The translations under genes and the position numbers were made by a program. Positions 50,883-57,807 of a stretch of DNA of 64,000 bases are shown in pieces. Numbering within the stretch: position 1 is the first letter of the stretch; every line of letters begins with the position of its first letter. Below the pieces are notes generated by a model. The model did no database searches. It saw only the letters and a program-made list of their open reading frames with translations, and was not told the origin of the DNA. The stretch is from Rhizobiaceae bacterium (lineage in GTDB: Bacteria; Pseudomonadota; Alphaproteobacteria; Rhizobiales; Rhizobiaceae). The stretch is taken from NCBI GenBank assembly GCA_019635755.1, contig JAHBYW010000001.1, forward strand, positions 248,001-312,000. The letters run 5' to 3'.

Positions 50883-52033
50883 TATTCCCGTCTTCCGTAC
50901 CCGACCGCCTGCCGCTTCTCGTCGTCGGTGAGGAACGTCGCCCCGCCGACGCGCGCCCAGAGCGCATCGCGATCCGCCGCAAGCCCGTCGATCTGGTCCG
51001 CGTCGAACCAGAGCTTCAGCCGCTCGCCGAACACCGGGCCGAGCCACGCCGACAGCTCTTGCGCGGTGCGCATGACCAGCGGCAACAGGGTCAGCCGGTA
51101 GAAGGCGCGGTTCGCTTCCTTGTAGTTCGCGTAGGTGTTGTCGCCCGGAATGCCGAGCAGCATCGGCGGCACGCCGAAGGCCAGCGCGATGTCGCGCGCC
51201 GCGCCGTTCCTGGCCTCCATAAAATCCATGTCCTTCGGCGTCAGCGCCATCGCCTTCCAGTCAAGCCCGCCTTCGAGCAGCAGCGGCCGACCCGCGCGCG
51301 CTGCGCCGGAGTAGCCGTCCTCCAGCTCGCTCTTCAGCCGCTCGTACTGCTCTTCGGTCAGGTTGCCGCCGTCCTTCGGCGCGAAGACCAGCGCGCCGGA
51401 GGGCCGCGCGGAATTGTCGAGCAGCGCCTTGTTCCAGCGCGCCGCGGCATTGTGCGTATCGAGCGCCGACAGCGCCGCCTCCAGCGGCGGAAAGCCGTAG
51501 TGATCGTCGAGCGGATGGAACATCGCCATGTGCAGCGCGCTTCCCGCGCCGAGCGCCAGCCGCCGCTTGGCAGAACCCGCGCGATAGTCCAGCGCCGCCG
51601 GCCAGCCGCCGGCATCCGCCACGACCGTCACGCGGTCGGGCCGCAGCAGGTGCAGCTCCCGCGCAGTCTCGCCCGCCTGCACCATTTCGACAAAGGCGTT
51701 GCCGGACATCAGCAGGTGCCCATACAGCGCCTCCATGAACGCGCCGCCCGCCTGGCGCGCATTCGGCCGGTGAAGCAGGTCGAGCAGCGGATGCGCGTCG
51801 AGCTCGGCGTCACCCTCGTACAGCAGCCACGGCACCGACGCCGCGCCTTCCATGATCAGCCGCACCGCGCGGTGGGCGATCGGGTTGCGCATGAAGCCCT
51901 CGCGGGCGAGGCCGGCGAAGTCGCGGCGTGTCCAGCGCGCCTCGCCGGCGGCATGGATCGCGACGAAGCCGCCGCTCTTCGTCTCGCGCGCCGTCGCCCG
52001 GCGCGTGCGTGACCAGGGCCAGATTGAAGCCAT
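50882..52033 (-). CDS. GTA portal protein, HK97 family (g3 homologue)
   Basis: 383 residues. HK97-type portal: RRDFAGLAREGFMRNPIAHR, ALYGHLLMSGNAFVEMVQAG, WNKALLDNSARPSGALVF and MDFMEARNGAARDIALAFGV followed by PPMLLGIPGDNTYANYKEAN, the classic portal signature. Twelve copies form the DNA channel at the capsid vertex. Flanked on both sides by GGCAGTC-word hairpins. Confidence 0.95.
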   Translation of the reverse strand: MASIWPWSRTRRATARETKSGGFVAIHAAGEARWTRRDFAGLAREGFMRNPIAHRAVRLIMEGAASVPWLLYEGDAELDAHPLLDLLHRPNARQAGGAFMEALYGHLLMSGNAFVEMVQAGETARELHLLRPDRVTVVADAGGWPAALDYRAGSAKRRLALGAGSALHMAMFHPLDDHYGFPPLEAALSALDTHNAAARWNKALLDNSARPSGALVFAPKDGGNLTEEQYERLKSELEDGYSGAARAGRPLLLEGGLDWKAMALTPKDMDFMEARNGAARDIALAFGVPPMLLGIPGDNTYANYKEANRAFYRLTLLPLVMRTAQELSAWLGPVFGERLKLWFDADQIDGLAADRDALWARVGGATFLTDDEKRQAVGYGRRE

Positions 52034-52056
52034 GAAGTGGTTCCTGTGAAAAGGGC

Positions 52057-52173
52057 GGCAATCGGCAGTCGGCAGTCGTGAGTAGGACGACGCCTAAGGG
52101 CGTTACCACTCCGCTAGCCACCACAGATCTGCCGTTCTCTTGCCGGACTGCCGACTGCCGACTGCCGACCGCC
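52057..52173. repeat. GGCAGTC-word hairpin in the terminase-portal gap
   Basis: 5' arm GGCAATC-GGCAGTC-GGCAGTC-G (52057-52078) pairs with 52152-52173 at 20 of 22 positions; one further GACTGCC word extends the 3' side (from about 52145). The loop contains its own small hairpin ACGCC-TAAG-GGCGT. The 3' arm again ends on the TAG stop of the upstream gene (terminase). Confidence 0.8.
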
Positions 52174-53531
52174 TACTTGAAATCCCGCACCCGAGGCGCC
52201 GCGCCCCGTGCCGGCGTCAGCTCGGTCACCGCCCAGACCAGCGCATCGACGCGGTCGGGCGAGCGCCCGGCCGACAGCCCGTCCGGGCCGAAGTCGCACA
52301 TCTCGTCCTCCAGCGCCGGGAAATGCCCGGCGTGGCGCACCCTGCCCTGCTGGTAGAGCGCCGCCACCGGCTCGGCGCGCAGCCATTTGCCGCGCCTCGC
52401 CCGCACCGGCCTGACCGGCACGGCGGCGTCGACGGTGCGGATCACCGCGGTCACCATGTCGCCGCCCTGGTTCACCTCGGCGACGATGCAGTCGGCCTCC
52501 AGCCCGTGGAACAGCGCCACCGCCGCGGCCGCCCACTGGTGCGGCTTCAGTCCGGCCGCGCTGGCGTCGGCCAGCACGTAGACGATGCCGTCGGCGCCCT
52601 GCCCCGCCGCGACGATACCGCAGGCGTCGGAGCTGCGCGTCGAGGCCGCCGGCGGGTCGACCGCCACCACGATGCGCGTCAATGCCGCCGGCCGCACCGT
52701 CCGCGCCGCCTCGATCAGCGCGCGCGACCACAGCGCGTCCTGCCGGTCCTCGACCAGCTCGCCGTCGAGTTCCTGGCGGCCGAGCCGCGTGCCCGCGTAG
52801 CGCTGGCGCATCGCGTCGACGAAACCCGCCGCCAGATTGGCCGCGTTCTCGTCGGTCGCCATCCGGGCCACCAGCGTGCCGGCATCGGCCAGCAGCCGCT
52901 TCACCAGCCGCGTCGGCCTCGGCGTCGTGGTCACGATCTGCCGCGGCGCGGTGCCCAGCCGCAGCCCGAACTGCAGCATGTCGAACGTCTCCTCGTCGCG
53001 CCGCCATTTGGCGACCTCGTCGCACCAGGCCGCTTCGAACTGCGGTCCGCGCAGGCTGTCGGGATCCTCCGCCGAGAAGATCTGCGCCGTCGCGCCGTTC
53101 GGCCAGATCAGCCGCCGCCGCGAGGCCTCGAAGGCCGGGCGCTCGCCGCGCCCGCCGCCTGCGGTCAGCGCTAGGATGCCGCTCGGCCCTTCGATCATCA
53201 CGTCGCGCACGTCGGCCAGCGTCTCGCCCACCAGCGCGATGCGGCGATGCACCCGCCCGGACGAGAACGGCGCGAAGCCGCGCACCAGCGCGTTTACCCA
53301 TTCGGCGCCCGTGCGCGTCTTGCCCGAGCCGCGCCCGCCGATCAGCAGGAAGGTGCGCGGCCGCTGGCCGCTCGGGTACTGCGCGTCGCGGGCATGGCCG
53401 ACCCATTCGGCCAGCACCCGCGCCGCCTCGTCATCCGTCAGGTTCCGCGCGGCCCAGCCGCGCTGCATGGCCGCGAGCCAGTTCGACGATGCGCTCGTCG
53501 ACGCGTTGGAGGAGTCCGGCGATTTCGGCAT
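52173..53531 (-). CDS. GTA terminase large subunit / DNA packaging protein (g2 homologue)
   Basis: 452 residues. ATPase with Walker A TFLLIGGRGSGKTRTGAEWV (about 60-79), acidic Walker B region in FEAAWCDEVAKWRRDEETFD, and a C-terminal nuclease domain with acidic residues (TRIVVAVDPPAAST, DCIVAEVNQGGDMV). Drives host DNA into GTA heads. The ATG at 53531 overlaps g1 by 101 bases; a later ATG at 53468 would cut this to 38. The choice is uncertain but does not touch the ATPase motif. Confidence 0.94.
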   Translation of the reverse strand: MPKSPDSSNASTSASSNWLAAMQRGWAARNLTDDEAARVLAEWVGHARDAQYPSGQRPRTFLLIGGRGSGKTRTGAEWVNALVRGFAPFSSGRVHRRIALVGETLADVRDVMIEGPSGILALTAGGGRGERPAFEASRRRLIWPNGATAQIFSAEDPDSLRGPQFEAAWCDEVAKWRRDEETFDMLQFGLRLGTAPRQIVTTTPRPTRLVKRLLADAGTLVARMATDENAANLAAGFVDAMRQRYAGTRLGRQELDGELVEDRQDALWSRALIEAARTVRPAALTRIVVAVDPPAASTRSSDACGIVAAGQGADGIVYVLADASAAGLKPHQWAAAAVALFHGLEADCIVAEVNQGGDMVTAVIRTVDAAVPVRPVRARRGKWLRAEPVAALYQQGRVRHAGHFPALEDEMCDFGPDGLSAGRSPDRVDALVWAVTELTPARGAAPRVRDFK

Positions 53532-54090
53532 CGCTTCTCGTCTGCTTGTCTGCCGCCCGTTCTGCCGCGAGCGTTTCGAATTTCTCAGTCAGCCGGATCA
53601 GCGCCGACAGCGCCTCGATCTGGGCCTTGGTCAGCACGCCGCCCGAGGCTTCCGCCGTCGCGAGGATTCGCGACGCCTGCCTGGACAAAAGCGTGCCGAT
53701 GCGCGCCAGCTGCTCGTCGGGCGGCAGAGCGGCGAAGGTCTCGTCGTCCCCGTCGGCGGCGCCCTGCCCCGGCGCTCCATCGGGCCCGAACGCACCGTCG
53801 TCCCCGTCCCCATGGCCGGAGCCGCCTGGCACCCCCTCCTCGTCATCGGCGTCGGCCGGCGCGGTCACCGGCAGCGCGCGCCCGGCCAGCCGCTCGCGCA
53901 ACTCCTCATGCGCGGCGCGCACGTCGCCGCGGCGATGGTCGGCCACGGTCCACATTTCCCGTGCCGCGTATTTCTGCAGCGTCGTGACGTCGATGCCCAT
54001 GCAGGCGGCGACACGCGCGAAGGTCGGCATTTCGAACGCCATCAGCGCGCGTGCATTGGCCAGCCGCGTCTGACTGATCGCTGGCGGCAT
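53431..54090 (-). CDS. GTA small terminase-like protein (g1 homologue)
   Basis: 219 residues. N-terminal helix-turn-helix-like region (LANARALMAFEMPTFARVAA, then CMGIDVTTLQKYAAREMWTV), a long acidic Gly/Asp/Pro linker (about 78-120), and a C-terminal helical oligomerisation segment (LATAEASGGVLTKAQIEALS, LIRLTEKFETLAAERAADKQ). RcGTA g1 acts as a small terminase with weak, unspecific DNA binding, which explains random packaging. First gene of the cluster, about 98 bases after the predicted transcription start. Confidence 0.85.
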   Translation of the reverse strand: MPPAISQTRLANARALMAFEMPTFARVAACMGIDVTTLQKYAAREMWTVADHRRGDVRAAHEELRERLAGRALPVTAPADADDEEGVPGGSGHGDGDDGAFGPDGAPGQGAADGDDETFAALPPDEQLARIGTLLSRQASRILATAEASGGVLTKAQIEALSALIRLTEKFETLAAERAADKQTRSDAEIAGLLQRVDERIVELARGHAARLGRAEPDG

Positions 54091-54194
54091 GAACGTCCCC
54101 GAAGTCCGGCTGGGATGTTGGTCTGGGTGTGATCTGTCGGATCAGCACGGCGGCGGGCGAAGCGCCCTGCTCACACTTTTCCGACGATAGCGAA

Positions 54195-54223
54195 AACCTA
54201 CCAGAGCACCGTCACGGTGTCAA
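54195..54223 (-). promoter_or_regulatory. Predicted promoter of the GTA cluster with internal dyad
   Basis: On the minus strand TTGACA (54223-54218), 17-base spacer, TAGGTT (54200-54195). The -35 is perfect; the -10 matches three of six consensus bases. The spacer and last -35 bases hold the dyad CACCGT-C-ACGGTG (54207-54219), placed where a repressor would block polymerase. It lies between the aqpS stop codon and g1. Confidence 0.55.
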
Positions 54224-54234
54224 GGACTATTTTC

Positions 54235-54945
54235 CTATTCATGCGACGCGATAGCGGGCCGTTGGTCCGGCGCGCCGCGCCCGGCCGCTTGCTTCCCGCC
54301 CAGCAGCCATGCAGCAAGTCCGGCGGCGAGAAGGGCGCCGGCGAACTCGCACGCGACGAAGGCCGGAACGTCGAGCGGCCGGATCCCGGCGAACGTACCG
54401 GTAAGCGACCGTGCGGTCGCGACGGCCGGATTGGCGAACGACGTCGACGACGTGAACCAGTAGGCGGCCGTGATGTAGAGGCCCACCAGCCACGGCAGCG
54501 CCTCGGCGCGAAAGCGCAGGCCGGCGAGGATCGTCGTCACCAGGCCGAACGTGGCGACGACTTCGGCGAACCACTGACCGGGGCCGATGCGCGCCGTCTC
54601 GGACGGGTCGACCAGGGGGAGATCGAACATGAGATGCGCGGCGAGCGTGCCCGCGACGCCGCCGATGATCTGGGCGCCGACATAGGGGCCGAATTCCCGC
54701 GCCGGCAGGAGACCGCGCACGACCAGTGACACGGCCGGATTGAAATGCGCGCCGGACAGCGGCGCGAGGATCGCAACGAGCACGACGAGAGCGGCGCCGG
54801 TCGAGAGTGCGTTGGCGAGCAGCGCCAGCGCGGCGTCGCCCGTCCGGTCGGTCGCCATGATGCCGGAACCGACGACCGTCGCGACGAGGAAGGCGGTGCC
54901 GAGCGCTTCCGCCGTCAGCCGCCTTGCCAGGTCGAACTGCGGCAT
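54235..54945 (-). CDS. aqpS: Aquaglyceroporin AqpS (arsenite/methylarsenite channel)
   Basis: 236 residues from ATG 54945, sharing one base with the arsC stop (TGATG). MIP-family channel with six helices and both NPA boxes: SGAHFNPAVSLVVRG (about 65) and TSFANPAVATARSLTG (about 182). In S. meliloti an ars operon uses AqpS in place of an ArsB pump so that arsenite made by ArsC leaves down its gradient; the same arrangement is seen here. The C-terminal tail is long and polar. Confidence 0.92.
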   Translation of the reverse strand: MPQFDLARRLTAEALGTAFLVATVVGSGIMATDRTGDAALALLANALSTGAALVVLVAILAPLSGAHFNPAVSLVVRGLLPAREFGPYVGAQIIGGVAGTLAAHLMFDLPLVDPSETARIGPGQWFAEVVATFGLVTTILAGLRFRAEALPWLVGLYITAAYWFTSSTSFANPAVATARSLTGTFAGIRPLDVPAFVACEFAGALLAAGLAAWLLGGKQAAGRGAPDQRPAIASHE

Positions 54946-55472
54946 CAGCCGGCTTGCGCGGGGGCGACGGTCGTGCCCTCCATCCGCCCGATGTCGCGCA
55001 GCCTCGACCCGAGCGCGAGCCGGTCGATGGCGCCGAGCGGCAGGCTGACAAAGGCCGAGATGCGGTTGCGCATGAAGCGTGCGGCCGTGGAGAAGGCCCG
55101 TTCCTTCTCGATGTCGCTTCCCTCGACGGCTGCCGGATCCGCGATGCCCCAATGCGCGGTGACGGGCTTGCCCGGCCAGAGCGGACAGGCCTCGCCCGCC
55201 GCGCTGTCGCAGACCGTGAAGACGAAATCCATGACCGGGGCGCCGGGTGCCGCAAACTCGTCCCACGATTTCGAGCGGAAACCGGTGCTCGGATAGTCCA
55301 TCGCCGCCAGCACCTTGAGCGCCATCGGATGCACGGCGCCCTTGGGCTGGCTGCCGGCCGAGAAGGCGCGGAAGCGCCCGGCGCCGTCCTTGTTCAGGAT
55401 CGACTCGGCCAGGATCGAGCGGGCGCTGTTGCCGGTGCAGAGAAACAGGACGTTGTAGGGACGGTCGGTCAT
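54945..55472 (-). CDS. arsC: Arsenate reductase ArsC, low-molecular-weight phosphatase type
   Basis: 175 residues. P-loop VLFLCTGNSARSILAESIL (Cys12-x5-Arg) near the start, FSAGSQPKG and the second and third cysteine region VMDFVFTVCDSAAGEACPLW (about 90-98), the arrangement of thioredoxin- or glutaredoxin-coupled arsenate reductases. It reduces arsenate to arsenite for release through AqpS. A C-terminal extension of about 35 residues (LPLGAIDRLALGSRLRDIGR) goes beyond the usual 130-140. Starts inside the end of a 35-codon frame. Confidence 0.93.
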   Translation of the reverse strand: MTDRPYNVLFLCTGNSARSILAESILNKDGAGRFRAFSAGSQPKGAVHPMALKVLAAMDYPSTGFRSKSWDEFAAPGAPVMDFVFTVCDSAAGEACPLWPGKPVTAHWGIADPAAVEGSDIEKERAFSTAARFMRNRISAFVSLPLGAIDRLALGSRLRDIGRMEGTTVAPAQAG

Positions 55473-55576
55473 GGGCGGTCGCCTCGAGCAAGGGGGGACA
55501 TCAGGGCGGCGATTGACGGGCAGAGCGCGGCCGCCCGGTTGGCGCGGCGAAACCCGAAGAGGCAGGGCGCGGTCAT
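55469..55576 (-). CDS. Possible 35-codon frame between arsR and arsC
   Basis: Exactly fills the arsR-arsC space: its ATG overlaps the arsR stop (ATGA, 55573-55576) and its stop overlaps the arsC start (ATGA, 55469-55472). The product would be MTAPCLFGFRRANRAAALCP followed by 15 more residues, with two cysteines and several arginines. No ribosome site of its own is visible. It may only serve to carry ribosomes from arsR to arsC. Protein function is unsupported. Confidence 0.3.
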   Translation of the reverse strand: MTAPCLFGFRRANRAAALCPSIAALMSPLARGDRP

Positions 55577-55932
55577 GGGGCGCTCGCGGCCGACTTCGGC
55601 GCGCAGCAGGCCGCCGCGGTGGCCAGCGCCGGCGCGCAGATCTCAGGCCGGCCCGAACAACAGTCCTCCATGAGAAAACGGATCAGGCCGCTCAGCGCCT
55701 CGAAGTCAGCGGCATAAAGGATCGAGCGCGATTCCCTGCGCGCGACGACGAGGCCGGCCCGCTCGAGTTCCTTGAGATGGAACGAGGCATTGGACGGGGA
55801 CACTTCCATGGCCGCGCTGATGTCGCCTGCCGGCAGCCCGTCGCGCCCTGCCATGACCAGCAGGCGGACGATCCGCAGGCGGGTTTCCTGCGCCATCGCG
55901 CCGAACCCGGCGAGTGCTTCAGCCTCATCCAT
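55573..55932 (-). CDS. arsR: ArsR-family arsenic-responsive repressor
   Basis: 119 residues. Winged helix: ETRLRIVRLLVMAGRDGLPA, then the recognition helix VSPSNASFHLKELERAGLVV (about 45-64). No ELCVCDL metal site is present in the recognition region; instead cysteines cluster at the C-terminus (MEDCCSGRPEICAP, then AACCAP), so arsenite is probably sensed by the C-terminal Cys group, as in other divergent ArsR types. It starts 28 bases after its predicted operator. Confidence 0.9.
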   Translation of the reverse strand: MDEAEALAGFGAMAQETRLRIVRLLVMAGRDGLPAGDISAAMEVSPSNASFHLKELERAGLVVARRESRSILYAADFEALSGLIRFLMEDCCSGRPEICAPALATAAACCAPKSAASAP

Positions 55933-55960
55933 ATTTCAACAATCCTTGAATCATTGAAAT
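55933..55960. promoter_or_regulatory. Predicted ArsR operator
   Basis: ATTTCAA (55933-55939) and TTGAAAT (55954-55960) make a perfect 7-base dyad immediately upstream of the arsR start codon, with a further TTGAA inside. The TTCAA/TTGAA half-sites are typical of ArsR-family operators. It lies over the expected transcription start. Confidence 0.6.
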
Positions 55961-55962
55961 GA

Positions 55963-55991
55963 TGGATACGCGGAAGTGCGAAGCCTGGCAA
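55963..55991 (-). promoter_or_regulatory. Predicted arsR-arsC-aqpS promoter
   Basis: On the minus strand TTGCCA (55991-55986), exactly 17 bases, TATCCA (55968-55963). The transcript would begin within the operator dyad at 55933-55960, consistent with autorepression. Confidence 0.55.
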
Positions 55992-56092
55992 GAGCGGTTT
56001 CACGTATCCGCCACGTTGCCGCGAGGCGCGCGAAGGCCAATCGGCTCCCGGCGCCCCCGCGTCACTCAGCTGGACCGGACGCGGCCGGATCC

Positions 56093-56437
56093 CTACGCCG
56101 AGCGGCGCGACGAGCGGGACGCCGCCCACAGCCCGCTGGCGCGGGCGCCGCTGCGGCAGTAGGCGAGCACGGGTTTCGGCAACCGGGCCATCAGCGCGTC
56201 GAACGTTTCGACCTCGCTGGCGTCCATTCGTCCGGGCACGATGGGCAGGTAAGCGGCCTGCAGGCCGGCGGCCTTCGCGGCCTTTTCGATTTCGGCGAAG
56301 GCGGGCTGGCCCCATCCCTCCCCGTCCGGCCGGTTGCAGATGATCGACCGGTAGCCGTCGCGCCCCGCGGCGGCCACGTCGGCGACGGCGATCTGCCCGG
56401 TCACGGCGAAGTCCGTGGACATCTTCTTGGCGTTCAT
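56093..56437 (-). CDS. DUF442/TIGR01244-family phosphatase or sulfurtransferase-like protein
   Basis: 114 residues. TIGR01244: DFAVTGQIAVADVAAAGRDG, SIICNRPDGEGWGQPAFAEI and the P-loop PVLAYCRSGARASGLWAASR (Cys-x5-Arg, about 92). In BigR-controlled operons this domain is found beside or fused to a persulfide dioxygenase and is thought to handle persulfide sulfur. It lies 19 bases downstream of the metallo-hydrolase gene. The last residues (SRSSRRSA) are short and basic. Confidence 0.88.
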   Translation of the reverse strand: MNAKKMSTDFAVTGQIAVADVAAAGRDGYRSIICNRPDGEGWGQPAFAEIEKAAKAAGLQAAYLPIVPGRMDASEVETFDALMARLPKPVLAYCRSGARASGLWAASRSSRRSA

Positions 56438-56456
56438 GGCTCTGTCTCCTTGGCGT

Positions 56457-57368
56457 TCAAAGCGTGTTGAGCGGCACCTTGAGGAAGCGCTTGCCGCTCT
56501 CGTCGGGCGCCGGCAGCTCGCCGGCCTTCATGTTGACCTGGAGGGACGGGATGATGAGCTTGGGCATGGCGAGCGTGGCGTCGCGCGCCTCGCGGACCTT
56601 GACGAACGCGTCCTCGCTCACGCCGTCGCGGACGTGGATGTTGTGCGCGCGCTGCTCGGCCACGGTCGTTTCCCAGCGGATCTCGCGGCCGTTCGGACCG
56701 TAGTCGTGGCACATGAAGAGGCGCGTCGCGGCAGGCAGCGACAGCACGCGCTTGATCGAGCGGAAGAGCGTGCGCGCATCGCCGCCGGGGAAGTCGGCGC
56801 GGGCCGAGCCGCCGTCGGGCATGAACAGCGTGTCGCCGACGAAGGCGGCGTCGCCGATCACATGGGTCATGCAGGCCGGCGTGTGGCCGGGCGTGTGCAT
56901 GGCGTGCGCGGTCATCGAGCCGATCGTGTAGCTGTCGCCGTCCTTGAACAGGCGGTCGAACTGCGAACCGTCGCGCTGGAACTCGGTGCCCTCGTTGAAG
57001 ACCTTGCCGAAGGTCTCCTGCACGATCGTGATGTTCTCGCCGATGCCGATCCGGCCGCCGAGCTTGCCCTGGATGTAGGGCGCGGCGGACAGGTGGTCGG
57101 CGTGCACATGCGTCTCGATCAGCCATTCGAGCGTCAGGCCGCGCTCGCGGATGTCGGCGATGATCGCGTCCGCCGAGTGGTAGGCGATGCGGCCGGCGGC
57201 ATAGTCGATGTCCATGACGGAATCGATGACCGCGCAGGCGTTGGAGCGCGGATCCTTCACGACGTAGCTCACCGTGTTGGTGGGCTCGTCGAAGAAGGCT
57301 TTCACCTCGGGCTTCACGCCCGGCTCTGCCGCGACGGGAACTGCGGCGTTGGCGATATGCGCATTCAT
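56457..57368 (-). CDS. MBL-fold metallo-hydrolase, persulfide dioxygenase-like (Blh type)
   Basis: 303 residues. Metallo-beta-lactamase fold: ETHVHADHLSAAPYIQGK (metal site, about 86-91), MHTPGHTPACMTHVIGD, VGDTLFMPDGGSARADFPGG and LFMCHDYGPNGREIRWETT, the order seen in ETHE1-like persulfide dioxygenases and the Blh protein of Xylella and Agrobacterium. Expected to oxidise glutathione persulfide to sulfite. Regulated together with the DUF2892 and DUF442 genes by the BigR-type repressor upstream. Confidence 0.9.
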   Translation of the reverse strand: MNAHIANAAVPVAAEPGVKPEVKAFFDEPTNTVSYVVKDPRSNACAVIDSVMDIDYAAGRIAYHSADAIIADIRERGLTLEWLIETHVHADHLSAAPYIQGKLGGRIGIGENITIVQETFGKVFNEGTEFQRDGSQFDRLFKDGDSYTIGSMTAHAMHTPGHTPACMTHVIGDAAFVGDTLFMPDGGSARADFPGGDARTLFRSIKRVLSLPAATRLFMCHDYGPNGREIRWETTVAEQRAHNIHVRDGVSEDAFVKVREARDATLAMPKLIIPSLQVNMKAGELPAPDESGKRFLKVPLNTL

Positions 57369-57522
57369 CTCTTTTTCTCCTTTCGGGCCGGGTCAGACGG
57401 CGCTCGGCCGCTCCGTGCCTCAGCAGCGATGGCGCCGACGAGCGCGGCGCCGCGCGATGGACAGTCGGTGGGAGCCCATGCCGGCGATGAGGCCGACGAA
57501 GGGCGTGGAACAGGACTCGATT

Positions 57523-57747
57523 TCAGCGCCTCTCGACGGGGCAGGTGTTCAGCCCGAAAATCGCGTAGAGTGGGCAGAAGCTGACGGCCGCGGTCCCGAC
57601 GAGCACCAGACCGACGGCGGCGACGGCGAGTTTCCAGAAACCCCATGCGGCGAAGAACGATGCGGTGAAGGGCATGAAGGGGACAAGGATGAGGACGAGT
57701 CCGAGTATGGCGCGGACGACGCGGTCCGCGCTGCCGACATTGCTCAT
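57523..57747 (-). CDS. DUF2892 inner membrane protein
   Basis: 74 residues. Start NVGSADRVVRAILGLVLILV is typical of DUF2892 (the membrane part of YgaP-like rhodaneses), followed by a second helix (FWKLAVAAVGLVLVGTAAVS) and the conserved CPLYAIFGLNTCP end with two cysteines. AGGAG lies 7 bases before the ATG. First gene of the sulfide-response operon. The 154 bases to the metallo-hydrolase hold no convincing gene. Confidence 0.9.
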   Translation of the reverse strand: MSNVGSADRVVRAILGLVLILVPFMPFTASFFAAWGFWKLAVAAVGLVLVGTAAVSFCPLYAIFGLNTCPVERR

Positions 57748-57771
57748 GGCAGTGCTCCTTGGGTTCGACCA

Positions 57772-57805
57772 TTGTCAAATAGTTGCGCAACTGCTATAAT
57801 GTCAA
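57772..57805. promoter_or_regulatory. Interleaved divergent promoters with BigR-type operator
   Basis: Plus strand: TTGTCA (57772-57777), 17 bases, TATAAT (57795-57800), reading into bigR. Minus strand: TTGACA (57805-57800), 18 bases, TATTTG (57781-57776), reading into the DUF2892 gene. Both spacers contain the palindrome AGTTGCGCAACT (57781-57792), so one bound repressor would shut off both directions. Confidence 0.7.
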
Positions 57806-57807
57806 GC

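Noticed and set aside
38941-54090. Active prophage
   Set aside because: Gene content and order are those of a Rhodobacter-type GTA (g1-g15) with no integrase, repressor, replication or lysis genes in the cluster and no attachment sites seen.
54207-54219. Terminator for aqpS
   Set aside because: The stem has no following U-run on the minus strand and it coincides with the GTA promoter, so it is listed as an operator-like dyad.
57369-57522. Small gene between DUF2892 and the metallo-hydrolase
   Set aside because: The only frame with a plausible start (MGSHRLSIARRRARRRHRC) is 19 codons, without ribosome site; treated as non-coding.
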